Shown piece by piece: positions 1 through 8,322 of a DNA stretch of 64,000 nt. How positions within the stretch are numbered: the stretch's first letter is position 1; every line of letters starts with the position of its first letter. Source of the DNA: Phycisphaera sp. (GTDB lineage: Bacteria; Planctomycetota; Phycisphaerae; Phycisphaerales; Phycisphaeraceae); contig WGMF01000026.1 in the NCBI GenBank assembly GCA_016125215.1, positions 50,771 through 114,770 of the forward strand, written 5' to 3'. The notes under the pieces are model-generated. The model was not told the DNA's origin. It made no database searches and saw nothing but the letters and a program-made list of their open reading frames with translations. The position numbers and the translations under genes are program-made.

Positions 1-513
1 CAGTTCGTCGAAGATTTTTCTATTGAGGATGGTGGCCGCCTCACCGGGGGATTTGGCGTCGGCGACAAGCGGGTGAAACCGTGTGTAGAACCCCGCTCGC
101 CACTCGTCGCGTTGTTCATTGATGACCGCGTAGGGCAGCACGTCGTTGAGAAAGAGGTCGTCGGGGATGCGTTTGGCCCAAGGGGATTGATTTCTTGCAA
201 GGTAGGCCAGGCGGACGTTGTCGAGAAGGTATTTCGCGCTGAGGCTCTTGAGGTCGCGTTCGGGCATGTAGGCGATCAGGAAGCGCAACCCCTCACGCTG
301 GTTGTCGGGCACGTCCGCAAGAGCCCGTCGTAACTGCGCCGCGTTATCGCCGGCTAAAGCGAGTTGCGCATCGAGCGTCGGTCCCAGGTGATCGTTCTGG
401 ATCAGCGCGCAGCCTCCCGTGAAGCTTGTGGCTGTGGCCAACAGCAACATCATCATGAGCGTCTTTGAATACCTGTGGAAAGCGGTTTCCGGGTGCGTGT
501 GTTTTAGCGACAT
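1..513 (-). CDS. Transglutaminase-like lipoprotein, N-terminal part (cut by window edge)
   Basis: Reading the minus strand from an ATG at 513 gives 171 open codons running off the left edge, so only the N-terminus is present. A signal peptide with a hydrophobic MMMLLLATA core leads into a lipobox (FTGGC), so the product is probably lipid-anchored. The following stretch, including PWAKRIPDDLFLNDVLPYA and INEQRDEWR, resembles the region before the catalytic core in planctomycete transglutaminase-domain proteins; that match is from memory of the family. The catalytic Cys-His-Asp region would lie outside the window. It is transcribed divergently from the esterase at 574. Confidence 0.65.
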   Translation of the reverse strand, partial: MSLKHTHPETAFHRYSKTLMMMLLLATATSFTGGCALIQNDHLGPTLDAQLALAGDNAAQLRRALADVPDNQREGLRFLIAYMPERDLKSLSAKYLLDNVRLAYLARNQSPWAKRIPDDLFLNDVLPYAVINEQRDEWRAGFYTRFHPLVADAKSPGEAATILNRKIFDEL

Positions 514-573
514 TCAATCTAACCTGTATGCTGTGTGAGCCAGCATGTTATCCTTTCACGGGAGCAACGCGCA

Positions 574-1446
574 ATGAATGCTTGCCTGACCGCTTTTTTT
601 CTCCTGACCATTGGGGTATGTGTGATGGATGCCTCAGCCGATTACCCGCCGAAGATCGAAGCCAGCCGCGTCGTAACCTATAAAACGGTCGGTGATGTCG
701 AGCTCAAGCTCTGGTTTTTTGAGCCCAAGGAACACAAGGCGCACGACAAGACGCCGGCGATCGTGTTTTTCTTCGGTGGCGGTTGGAAGGGCGGCACGCC
801 GACGCAATTCGAGCCCCACGCGCGCTACCTAGCTTCGCGTGGGATGGTGACCATCGTTGCGGACTACCGCGTGGAAAGCCGGAACAAGACGACGCCGATC
901 GAGTGCGTGAAAGACGGCTGCAGCGCGGTGCGTTACCTCCGGTCGCACGCCGATGAACTGGGCATCGACCCGGACCGCATCGCCGCCGGCGGGGGGTCGG
1001 CGGGGGGGCACGTCGCCGCGGCCACCGCGACCGTCACCGCGTTCAACGAAGAGACCGACGACACCACGGTGTCCTGTGTGCCTGATGCGCTGGTGCTCTT
1101 CAACCCCGTCTTCGACAACGGCCCGGGCGGCTACGGGCACGAGCGTGTGAAAGATTACTGGCAGAAGTTCAGCCCCATCGACAACATCCGCGAGGGCCTC
1201 CCGCCGAGCATCACGTTCCTGGGGACCAAGGATGGATTGATCCCCGTGGCCACTGTGGAGCGTTGGAAGACCGAGGCAGAGAAGGTCGGCTCCCGCGCGG
1301 AGGTCCATTTTTACGAGGGCGGGGTCCACGGATTCTTTAACAAGTCGCGGTCGGAAGCGTTTTACAAGGACACGCTCGACAAGACCGATCGGTTTCTGAC
1401 TTCATTGGGCTACCTTGAGGGTGAGCCGACCGTGAGCGAGCCATGA
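574..1446 (+). CDS. Secreted alpha/beta hydrolase (esterase/lipase family)
   Basis: This is a 290-residue hydrolase of the carboxylesterase/acetylesterase type. The ATG at 574 is preferred over a GTG at 535 because GGAG sits about nine bases upstream and a clean signal peptide follows (cleavage near DASA|DYPP). The oxyanion-hole motif is FFFGGGWKGG, a variant of HGGGW in which the histidine is phenylalanine or glycine. The nucleophile elbow GGSAGGH gives Ser near residue 141; the likely Asp is in GTKDG (about 218) and the His in GGVHGFF (about 251), so the triad looks complete. Substrate is unknown; deacylation of acetylated sugars is plausible given the carbohydrate-rich neighbourhood. The variant oxyanion motif is the one oddity. 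Confidence 0.85.
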   Translation: MNACLTAFFLLTIGVCVMDASADYPPKIEASRVVTYKTVGDVELKLWFFEPKEHKAHDKTPAIVFFFGGGWKGGTPTQFEPHARYLASRGMVTIVADYRVESRNKTTPIECVKDGCSAVRYLRSHADELGIDPDRIAAGGGSAGGHVAAATATVTAFNEETDDTTVSCVPDALVLFNPVFDNGPGGYGHERVKDYWQKFSPIDNIREGLPPSITFLGTKDGLIPVATVERWKTEAEKVGSRAEVHFYEGGVHGFFNKSRSEAFYKDTLDKTDRFLTSLGYLEGEPTVSEP

Positions 1447-1471
1447 AGTGGAACTGGGTGATGGAAGGTTG

Positions 1472-1500
1472 TGTAACCAAGCGGCCGCGTGTGTGTCTGT
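1472..1500 (+). promoter_or_regulatory. Candidate ECF-sigma promoter upstream of the sigma gene
   Basis: TGTAACC at 1472-1478 and GTGTCTGT at 1493-1500 are separated by 14 bases. The same two blocks with identical spacing occur at 2554-2582 ahead of the exporter operon. An AAC-containing -35 and a GTC-containing -10 are typical of ECF promoters. It lies about 60 bases before the sigma-factor start, which suggests autoregulation. Confidence 0.6.
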
Positions 1501-1561
1501 GGGGGTATGCGGCGTGCGTTTGAAAAAGAACGTTCCCGTGCGGGCCCTGCTGGGCTGACCC

Positions 1562-2206
1562 ATGTCGCAAGCGATGACCGACGAGCAACTGTTGACCCGC
1601 GCCAAGGCCGGCGATTTCTCGGCGTTTGCCGGCCTTGTGGACCGCCACGCGGCGGGTGTTTACACGCTGGCGCGTCGGGTCCTGCGCAACGCCCACGACG
1701 CGGAGGATGTCGTGCAGACCACCTGGCTCAAGGCCCTCGAACACCTCGGCACGTTCCGTGAAGAATCGAGCTTCCAGACCTGGCTCCGGCGGATTGCCAT
1801 GAACACGTCGCTCAATATTCTCCGGAAACATAGGGGCCTGCCGATGTCCGCCCCGCTCGGCGGCAACGATCACGACGAGTACCCCGCGCACGGCCCCGAG
1901 GACATCCGTGAATGGCGAGAAGACGCGGTCGAACAGGCGCAGCGCAGGGAGGTGCGTGAGCAACTCGACCACGCCGTCGCTGAACTCGACGAGAAGCACC
2001 GCCTCGTCTTCGTGCTGCGTGACATCGAGGGCATGAGCGTCGAGGAGACGGCCGGTGCGCTGGGCATCTCGACATCGAACGTGAAGGTCCGCCTGATGCG
2101 CGCGCGTCTGAAACTGCGTGAGCGACTGACCGGGGTGTTCGGTCAAGGCCCGGGGCTCAAGCCCGCGGGTCACGACCACAGCGGCCTGTCCACCCACCGG
2201 GGTTGA
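1562..2206 (+). CDS. ECF-family RNA polymerase sigma factor
   Basis: The 214-residue protein has only sigma regions 2 and 4, as expected for an extracytoplasmic-function sigma factor. Region 2 contains VLRNAHDAEDVVQTTWLKAL with the conserved DAEDVVQ core. Region 4 contains LVFVLRDIEGMSVEETAGAL followed by the recognition helix GISTSNVKVRLMRARLKLRE. The downstream zinc-binding anti-sigma gene begins 11 bases after its stop, pointing to a co-transcribed sigma/anti-sigma pair. A matching promoter motif in front of this gene and in front of the DUF2892-exporter operon suggests it directs both. The inducing signal is unknown; envelope or lipid stress would fit the target genes. Confidence 0.93.
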   Translation: MSQAMTDEQLLTRAKAGDFSAFAGLVDRHAAGVYTLARRVLRNAHDAEDVVQTTWLKALEHLGTFREESSFQTWLRRIAMNTSLNILRKHRGLPMSAPLGGNDHDEYPAHGPEDIREWREDAVEQAQRREVREQLDHAVAELDEKHRLVFVLRDIEGMSVEETAGALGISTSNVKVRLMRARLKLRERLTGVFGQGPGLKPAGHDHSGLSTHRG

Positions 2207-2217
2207 AGGGGATTCCC

Positions 2218-2460
2218 ATGGAATGCAAAGACCTGCTCGAGCTCATCAACCAATACATCGACGAAGAGGTCGATGCGTCGGTCTGCGAGAAGTTCGAGAA
2301 GCACCTGGCCGAGTGCAAACCCTGCCGTGTGGTCATTGATTCCATCCGTGGGACGATCCAGCTTTACCGGGGCGACCAGCCGTATGAACTGCCCGACGAT
2401 GTCCGCAACCGCCTGCACGAAACACTTCAAAAACACTGGTCCAGGCCGCAAGAGGGTTGA
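2218..2460 (+). CDS. Anti-sigma factor with zinc-finger (ZAS-type) motif
   Basis: This 80-residue protein carries the H-x3-C-x2-C zinc-binding motif (FEKHLAECKPCRV) of zinc-associated anti-sigma factors, plus an upstream Cys in MECKDL. The ATG at 2218 is chosen over a TTG at 2203 because the family starts at the MECKDLLELINQYIDEEV helix and AAGGGG lies just upstream. No transmembrane segment is visible, so it should be a soluble cytoplasmic regulator, possibly redox- or zinc-sensing, rather than a membrane-anchored one. It sits directly behind the ECF sigma gene, its expected partner. Confidence 0.85.
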   Translation: MECKDLLELINQYIDEEVDASVCEKFEKHLAECKPCRVVIDSIRGTIQLYRGDQPYELPDDVRNRLHETLQKHWSRPQEG

Positions 2461-2553
2461 CCGGTTGATCTTCCGACGTGCCGTATCGGCGCTCGAGCGG
2501 ACGAATCAATCAAAATTTTATACACGGCTTGTCCGTACGTCCGTACACTCGTT

Positions 2554-2582
2554 TGTAACCGCAGTAGGTTTCGCGTGTCTGT
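2554..2582 (+). promoter_or_regulatory. Candidate ECF-sigma promoter upstream of the exporter operon
   Basis: TGTAACC at 2554-2560, 14 bases, then GTGTCTGT at 2575-2582 exactly repeats the element at 1472-1500. The two 14-base spacers are unrelated, so the match is confined to the promoter blocks. It lies about 39 bases upstream of the DUF2892 start. Confidence 0.6.
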
Positions 2583-2620
2583 ACCGGTGACACCGCACTT
2601 GCCTTAACAGGAGCACCCCC

Positions 2621-2833
2621 ATGACCGTTGAAAAAGCGCTGCGTCTGACCGCGGGTTTCTTTGTGCTGCTCTCCGTCACGCTGGCCGTGACCGTCAATAT
2701 CTGGTGGCTGGCTTTCACCGCCTTCGTCGGGCTGAACCTCTTCCAATCGGGCTTGACCAACTGGTGCCCGGCCATGTGGCTCTACCAGAAGATGGGCCTC
2801 AAGTCTTCATGCGCGCAAGCGACGCAGGCATAA
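2621..2833 (+). CDS. DUF2892-like small inner-membrane protein
   Basis: A 70-residue protein with two hydrophobic helices (about residues 10-28 and 29-46), followed by GLTNWCPAMWLYQKMGL. That tail resembles the DUF2892/YgaP membrane-domain family, whose members often carry a Cys-Pro near the end of helix two. AGGAGC precedes the ATG. It is the first gene after the second ECF promoter and lies 18 bases before the exporter, so it is probably its operon partner. Function is unknown beyond membrane association. Confidence 0.75.
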   Translation: MTVEKALRLTAGFFVLLSVTLAVTVNIWWLAFTAFVGLNLFQSGLTNWCPAMWLYQKMGLKSSCAQATQA

Positions 2834-2851
2834 CCCCGGGACAGACCCACC

Positions 2852-5719
2852 ATGAATTTCCACCCCGCGCGATCGGTCATCCGATTCTCACTCGACCACC
2901 CGAATGTCATCACCGCACTGATGCTCGGTTCGACGCTCGTGCTCCTTGCGCTCGCGGCGATCCCCACGGTGTTGCAACACCCCGTCGGTCCGCTGCCGCC
3001 GGCCCGCATCGACACCGACCCGGAGAACATGCTCCCCCACGACGAGCCGCACCGCGTCTACCACGACCGGATGAAACGCAACTTCTCGATGTGGGACATG
3101 GTCGTCGTCGGTGTCGTCAACGACAAAAATCCGCAGGGCGTCTTCAACCCCGATTCGCTCTTGCGCATCAGGCAACTGACCGACTACGCCAAGACCCTCA
3201 CCTGGCCCGACCCCGGCTTCCCCGACGACCCGACCAAACGCCGCGGCGTGATCGAACCGGACATCATCGCGCCGTCGGTCGTGGACAACATCCAACAGGG
3301 CCGGCAGGGGGAAGTGGTCTTCAGTTGGCTCATGCCGCGCGTGCCGGTGAGCAACACACAAGCCGGCGAGGTCCGTGACGCCGCGCTGAAAATCCCATTC
3401 CTCAAGGGCACGCTCGTCAGCGAAGACGGCAAGGCCATTGCGATCTACCTGCCGATCACCAGCAAGGACATGTCGTACGAAATTCGGCAGAAACTGCTGG
3501 AGAAGATTGCCACGTTCGGGAGCGTCGATGACGAGTTCCACATCACCGGCCTGCCCGTCGCCGAGGACACGTTCGGCGTCGAGATGTTCTACCAGATGGC
3601 GATCTCCGCGCCGCTGGCGATGGGCGTGATCTTCCTGCTCATGTGGTTTTTCTTCAAGAAGCTCTCGCTCATTGTTCCGCCGATGGTCATTGCGATGGTC
3701 TGCGCCGTGGGCACGATGGCGCTGCTCGTCATCACGGGCAACACCATCCACATCATGAGCTCGATGATCCCGATCTTCATCATGCCCATCGCGGTGCTCG
3801 ACGCGATCCACATCCTCAGCGACTTCTTCGACCGTTACCGCCAATTGCGAGAGAGGCGCAAGACCATCGAGCACGTCATGGACACGCTGTTTATGCCGAT
3901 GCTTTTCACGTCGCTCACCACCGTGGCAGGCTTTGCATCGCTGGCCTTGACACCCATCCCGCCGGTGCAGGTCTTTGGCATCTTCGTCGGCATCGGCGTG
4001 TCGCTGGCTTGGATATGGACCATCACCTTCATCCCCGCGGCGGTCATGCTCATCCCCGAGCGCTGGCTTGCGTCGCTGGCCACCGGTGCCCAGGCACACA
4101 CGCACGACGAAGCGCACGGCTGGCTCGGACGCGTGCTCCCCGTCGTCGGGCAGATGACTCACCGCTACGCCAAAGCGATCCTCGTGCTCACGGTCCTGGT
4201 CTCGCTCGTCTCGGAGTACGGCATGAGCCGAATCACCATCAACGACAACCCGACCAAGTGGTTCACCGACAGCCACCCGATCCGTGTCGCGGACCGTGTG
4301 CTCAACGAACACTTCGGCGGGACGTACATGGCGTTTCTCACGCTCGCGCCCAAGGCTGAAGCAGAAACTCCCACGCCTCACACCAAGGCGGACCTACCCC
4401 CGGTCATCGACCCACCCTCGGCATCAGGCGATGCATTGCCGGACTTACCCGCGGGGCTGGGCGGCGATGGCCCGGCGCTGCCCGAGGGTCTGGGCGGTGA
4501 CGCTGTGATGCAAATGCCCACGCCCACGCCAAACACTTTCACGGTCGCTGACGAACCCTTCAAACAGCCCGAGGTCCTGCGGTACATCGCTGACCTGCAG
4601 CAATACCTGCTCACCGTGACCGACGGGCGGGGCGACAAACTCGTCGGCAAGAGCAACTCCGTAACCGACCTGGTCAAGACCGTCCACCGTGAACTACTCA
4701 GCGGCACACAGGCTGATTTTCGTGTGCCCGACTCGGCAAACGGTGTGGCAGACACGCTGCTCCAGTTCCAGAACAGCCACCGACCGCAGGACCTTTGGCA
4801 CTTCATCACGCCCGACCACCGCGAGGCCAGCCTCTGGCTTCAACTGCGCAGCGGCGACAACCGTGACATGTCGCGCGTCGTCCACGCCGTCGACCGATAC
4901 ATCCAGGGCCACCCGCTCCCGGCGGGACTCGAGCACAAGTGGTTCGGCTTGACCTACATCAACGTCATCTGGCAGGAGCGCATGGTCAGCGGCATGTTGC
5001 AGGCGTTCCTCGGCAGCTTCCTCGTGGTGCTGCTCATGATGATTTTCCTCTTCCGTTCCGGGTTGTGGGGTTTGCTCTCAATGATCCCGCTCACGGTGAC
5101 GGTGGGGCTGATCTATGGCTTGATCGGCTTGGTCGGCAAGGACTACGACATGCCCATCGCGGTGCTCAGTTCGCTGTCGCTGGGGCTTGCGGTGGACTAT
5201 GCGATCCACTTCCTGGCACGCAGCCGGGAGGCTTACAGGGAGCACGGCTCGTGGGCCGGGGCCGTCGGTCCGATGTTCGGCGAGCCGGCCCGTGCCATCA
5301 CGCGCAACGCCATCGTCGTGGGTGTGGGCTTTCTGCCGTTGCTCGCTGCGCCGCTCGTGCCCTACAAGACCGTCGGCCTGTTCATCGCGCTGATCCTCCT
5401 GACCGCGGGTTTTGCGTCGCTGTTGATCCTGCCGGCCCTGCTCACGGTGCTGGAGAAGTGGCTCTTCCCCTCGACCGCAGCCAAGTCGATGACCTGCCGG
5501 TGCGGGACCTGCGTGCTCAGCGCTCTGGCCGCCGTGGCATTGGTCGCCATCAACGTGCATCAGTTTCTGGACATCGGCTGGACACACATGACCTGGGCTA
5601 GTTTAGGCGCGGTGGTCGTGCTGCTGGGGCTGTGCTGGGCCTCGTCACGCAGGGCGTCGTGCAAGACCCCGGACACCGCGGAACAAACCGATCAACACAC
5701 GCAAGGAGCGTCATCATGA
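2852..5719 (+). CDS. MMPL/RND-superfamily exporter
   Basis: A 955-residue membrane transporter of the RND/MMPL type, which uses the proton gradient to move lipids or hydrophobic compounds out of the inner membrane. It has two repeated halves. Each has one N-terminal helix, a periplasmic domain and a block of five hydrophobic helices (first block about residues 245-405, second about 710-870). A proline-rich, low-complexity stretch (about 505-560) in the second periplasmic domain contains DLPAGLGG and ALPEGLGG. The C-terminus has two further helices and a Cys-rich link (MTCRCGTC). The stop overlaps the ATG of the LolA-like gene (ATGA). With the LolA-like and DUF1302-like neighbours it forms a likely trans-envelope lipid-transport set. 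Confidence 0.9.
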   Translation: MNFHPARSVIRFSLDHPNVITALMLGSTLVLLALAAIPTVLQHPVGPLPPARIDTDPENMLPHDEPHRVYHDRMKRNFSMWDMVVVGVVNDKNPQGVFNPDSLLRIRQLTDYAKTLTWPDPGFPDDPTKRRGVIEPDIIAPSVVDNIQQGRQGEVVFSWLMPRVPVSNTQAGEVRDAALKIPFLKGTLVSEDGKAIAIYLPITSKDMSYEIRQKLLEKIATFGSVDDEFHITGLPVAEDTFGVEMFYQMAISAPLAMGVIFLLMWFFFKKLSLIVPPMVIAMVCAVGTMALLVITGNTIHIMSSMIPIFIMPIAVLDAIHILSDFFDRYRQLRERRKTIEHVMDTLFMPMLFTSLTTVAGFASLALTPIPPVQVFGIFVGIGVSLAWIWTITFIPAAVMLIPERWLASLATGAQAHTHDEAHGWLGRVLPVVGQMTHRYAKAILVLTVLVSLVSEYGMSRITINDNPTKWFTDSHPIRVADRVLNEHFGGTYMAFLTLAPKAEAETPTPHTKADLPPVIDPPSASGDALPDLPAGLGGDGPALPEGLGGDAVMQMPTPTPNTFTVADEPFKQPEVLRYIADLQQYLLTVTDGRGDKLVGKSNSVTDLVKTVHRELLSGTQADFRVPDSANGVADTLLQFQNSHRPQDLWHFITPDHREASLWLQLRSGDNRDMSRVVHAVDRYIQGHPLPAGLEHKWFGLTYINVIWQERMVSGMLQAFLGSFLVVLLMMIFLFRSGLWGLLSMIPLTVTVGLIYGLIGLVGKDYDMPIAVLSSLSLGLAVDYAIHFLARSREAYREHGSWAGAVGPMFGEPARAITRNAIVVGVGFLPLLAAPLVPYKTVGLFIALILLTAGFASLLILPALLTVLEKWLFPSTAAKSMTCRCGTCVLSALAAVALVAINVHQFLDIGWTHMTWASLGAVVVLLGLCWASSRRASCKTPDTAEQTDQHTQGASS

Positions 5720-6735
5720 AACGCAGGGTTGTGAATGAAAAGCCCCTCCCCTTTGAAGGGGAGGGGTTGGGGAGGGGATGTGCAGCAGGGTATTTCAGAT
5801 TGTTACCCATAGTGGTGACTCGAAACACCCTCCCCCAACCCCTCCCTCTGAAGAGGGAGGGGAGTTTTCAAGCACGATCTAAGCATTGGGCAATGCTTGC
5901 GGGACTGCTGATTGTGCACGTGAGCGTGTTGTTCACGCAGCCCACGCGCGCCCAAGGCGCGGACGACAAGCCCGTTGCCACACCGGGCGTGGAGGAGATC
6001 GTCCATCACGCCAATTACATGGCCTACTACCAGGGCCGGGACGGACGCGCCAAGGTCACGATGACGATCACCGACAGCCAGGGCAGGCAACGCAACAGGC
6101 AGTTCACAATCCCGCGCCGCGACGACACGGAGTCCGAGGACCTGGCCGACGCCGCCTATCGAAGTCGGCAGAAGTTCTATGTTTATTTCCACCAGCCCCC
6201 CGACGTCGCGGGCACGGTCTTCATGGTCCACAAGCACCTGACGGGCGACGACGACCGCTGGCTCTACCTCCCCGGCTTGGACCTGGTCAAGCGCATCGCC
6301 GCCACGGACAAACGCACGAGCTTCGTCGGGTCGGACTTCTTCTACGAAGACGTGTCGGGACGCAGCATCGACCTCGACGAGCACGAACTGACGCAGACCA
6401 CCGATAATTATTTTGTATTGAAAAACACGCCCAAAGACCCGGACTCGGTCGAGTTTTCCCACTACGTGATGTATCTCCACCGGGCCAGCTTCATCCCGGT
6501 CCAGACCATTTACTACGACAAGAACGGCGAAAAATACCGCGTGTACAAGGCCCTGAAGGTCGAAACGATCGGCGGCCACCCGACCGTCACACGCTCAACG
6601 ATGCAGAACCTCAAGACCGGCAGCACCACCGACATGACCTACACCGATGTGAAATACGACACCGGCATCCCCGACGAGGTCTTCACCGAGCGTTACCTGC
6701 GCAAGCCGCCCGCGGAGTATCTTGGCAGCGAGTGA
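5716..6735 (+). CDS. Outer-membrane lipoprotein-sorting (LolA-like) protein with a repeat element in its N-terminus
   Basis: The body (about residues 85-339) is a LolA-like periplasmic carrier of the type found next to RND/MMPL exporters, with WLYLPGLDLVKRI, FVGSDFFYEDVSGR and the C-terminal TYTDVKYDTGIPDEVF segment. The start at 5716 overlaps the exporter stop (ATGA), which argues for translational coupling. Between this start and the apparent signal peptide (AMLAGLLIVHVSVLF, beginning at an in-frame ATG at 5893) lies a palindromic repeat element, read in frame as KPLPFEGEGLGRG and NTLPQPLPLKREG. Either the element is translated as an N-terminal extension or translation starts at 5893, where no good ribosome-binding site is visible. 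The role is probably carrying the exporter's substrate across the periplasm. Confidence 0.8.
   Translation: MKRRVVNEKPLPFEGEGLGRGCAAGYFRLLPIVVTRNTLPQPLPLKREGSFQARSKHWAMLAGLLIVHVSVLFTQPTRAQGADDKPVATPGVEEIVHHANYMAYYQGRDGRAKVTMTITDSQGRQRNRQFTIPRRDDTESEDLADAAYRSRQKFYVYFHQPPDVAGTVFMVHKHLTGDDDRWLYLPGLDLVKRIAATDKRTSFVGSDFFYEDVSGRSIDLDEHELTQTTDNYFVLKNTPKDPDSVEFSHYVMYLHRASFIPVQTIYYDKNGEKYRVYKALKVETIGGHPTVTRSTMQNLKTGSTTDMTYTDVKYDTGIPDEVFTERYLRKPPAEYLGSE
5743..5862 (+). repeat. Palindromic (REP/MITE-like) repeat element, copy 1
   Basis: Two G/C-rich hairpin arms, CCCCTCCCC...GGGGAGGGG at 5743-5768 and CCCTCCCTCTGAAGAGGGAGGG near 5839-5860, flank a ~50-base core, with CACCCTCCCCCAACCCC leading into the second arm. 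A second member of the family is at 8205-8304. This copy lies inside the reading frame of the LolA-like gene without breaking it. Confidence 0.7.
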
Positions 6736-6768
6736 TCGGTTGGCCAGTCTTCGTATTGGGAGTTGCGA

Positions 6769-8184
6769 ATGTTTGTGCGAGCGTCCATCGGTGCGGTGTT
6801 GGGTGTGGGTGTTGTTCTGACCACACACAGCGTGTGCGCGGAGGAACCCACGCTGCCCGAGGGGTTGGATATCCCGGCGGTCACGACACCGCCCGACGCG
6901 CCCGACCTTCCCGAAGGCCTCGGCGGTGGAACGGAACCGACCCAGCCAGCCGCGCCACCCGCGATGGCCAAAGACAAACTCCCCTTCGACCTGTCCGGCT
7001 TCTTCGAGGTGCGCATCGGGCCTTACACGCAAAGTGCGCCGGGCCAGCGCAACGTGGCTGTGGCCGAGTCACGCCTGCAGTTACAGGTAGACAAGACCTG
7101 GCACAAGGTGGCGTTCCGACTGACGGGGGATTTTCTACTCGACGCGGTGCCTTACTCGAACGCGATCGACCCCGAACTCGGCCAGGGCTGGATCGACCTG
7201 CGCGAGGCGTATGTCAGTTTCTCGCCGATCGATTTTGTGGACATCAAAGCGGGCAGGCAGGTTCTCACGTGGGGCACCGGCGATTTGCTCTTCCTCAACG
7301 ACCTGTTCCCCAAGGACTGGAACTCGTTTCTCATCGGACGCGACACCGAGTACCTCAAAGCCCCGTCGGACGCGGTCAAAGTTTCGCTGTTCAGTGACAT
7401 CGTCAACATCGACATGGTCTACACCCCGGCCTTCGACGCGGACCGTTTCGTCGATGGTCGTCGGGTGAGCTACTTCAACCCGATGGTCGGTTCGACGGTC
7501 GGTCGCAGCACGGTGCGTTTTGTGGATCGCCCTCAGCACACCTTCAGCGATGACGAATTCGCGGCCCGTCTCTACCGCAGGCTCGGCGCGTGGGAGCTGG
7601 CGGGCTACCTCTACCTCGGTTATTGGAAAAGCCCGACGGGCACGGACCCGATGACCGGGCGCGGCACGTTCCCCGGCCTGAATGTTTACGGCGCGTCGAT
7701 CCGTGGCCCCCTGGCCGAGGGCATCTTCAACGCCGAGTTGGCTTTCTACGACTCACGTGACGACCGGGGTGGGAGCAACCCCTTTGTCAACAACGACGAG
7801 CTGCGTTTCCTCGTCGGCTTTGAACGCGAGGTGGCGCCGGACTTCACCGTGGGTTTGCAGTATTACCTCGAACAGATGCTTGATCACAACGACTACCGCG
7901 CGACGCTCCCGGTCGGCGTCCCGAGGCGCGACGAGCTGCGCCACGTCGTCACCGCGCGGTTCACACTCATGACGATGATGCAGAACCTCGAGTGGTCGCT
8001 CTTTGTCTTCTACAGCCCGTCCGACAACGACGCCTACCTGCGCCCGCGCGTCCATTACAAGGTCAGCGACCACTGGTCAGCGGAAATCGGCGCAAACGTG
8101 CTGATCGGCGCTAACGAGACAACCTTCTTCGGTCAGTTCCGGGACATGAGCAACGTCTATGTCGCCGCGCGGTATTCGTTCTAA
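6769..8184 (+). CDS. DUF1302-like outer-membrane beta-barrel protein
   Basis: The 471-residue protein has a signal peptide ending near CAEE, an N-terminal proline-rich linker and a barrel-like remainder rich in alternating aromatic and polar strands, ending in the terminal phenylalanine typical of outer-membrane proteins (YVAARYSF). Segments such as WIDLREAYVSF, DIKAGRQVLTWGTGDLLFL and RFTLMTMMQNLEWSLFVFY resemble DUF1302-type porins that accompany MMPL exporters. The ATG at 6769 has GGAG upstream and is preferred to a TTG at 6763. The linker contains TLPEGL and DLPEGLGG, also found in the exporter. It is likely the outer-membrane exit of the module. Confidence 0.82.
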   Translation: MFVRASIGAVLGVGVVLTTHSVCAEEPTLPEGLDIPAVTTPPDAPDLPEGLGGGTEPTQPAAPPAMAKDKLPFDLSGFFEVRIGPYTQSAPGQRNVAVAESRLQLQVDKTWHKVAFRLTGDFLLDAVPYSNAIDPELGQGWIDLREAYVSFSPIDFVDIKAGRQVLTWGTGDLLFLNDLFPKDWNSFLIGRDTEYLKAPSDAVKVSLFSDIVNIDMVYTPAFDADRFVDGRRVSYFNPMVGSTVGRSTVRFVDRPQHTFSDDEFAARLYRRLGAWELAGYLYLGYWKSPTGTDPMTGRGTFPGLNVYGASIRGPLAEGIFNAELAFYDSRDDRGGSNPFVNNDELRFLVGFEREVAPDFTVGLQYYLEQMLDHNDYRATLPVGVPRRDELRHVVTARFTLMTMMQNLEWSLFVFYSPSDNDAYLRPRVHYKVSDHWSAEIGANVLIGANETTFFGQFRDMSNVYVAARYSF

Positions 8185-8204
8185 GGACAACCGGAAACTA
8201 TAAT

Positions 8205-8304
8205 CTCCCCTCACCTTTCAAGGGGAGGAGCGGGGGGGATGTCCGCTGTAGATTGCAGGAACGCACACCCTCCCCCGGCCCCTCCCTCTGAAGAGGGAGG
8301 GGAG
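8205..8304 (+). repeat. Palindromic (REP/MITE-like) repeat element, copy 2
   Basis: The arms CTCCCCTCACCTTTCAAGGGGAGGAG and CCCTCCCTCTGAAGAGGGAGGG are related to copy 1 at 5743-5862; the second arm (CCCTCTGAAGAGGGAGGGGAG) is identical over about 20 bases. Here it fills the gap between the convergent barrel and sulfatase genes, where the hairpins could act as a two-way terminator. Confidence 0.7.
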
Positions 8305-8322
8305 TAAGAGGACGCAGATGGA

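Noticed and set aside
2888..4381. Long minus-strand frame (497 codons) opposite the MMPL exporter
   Set aside because: The plus strand encodes a clear exporter with membrane helices and family motifs. The antisense product is a charged Arg/Asp/His-rich sequence typical of the shadow of GC-rich coding DNA.
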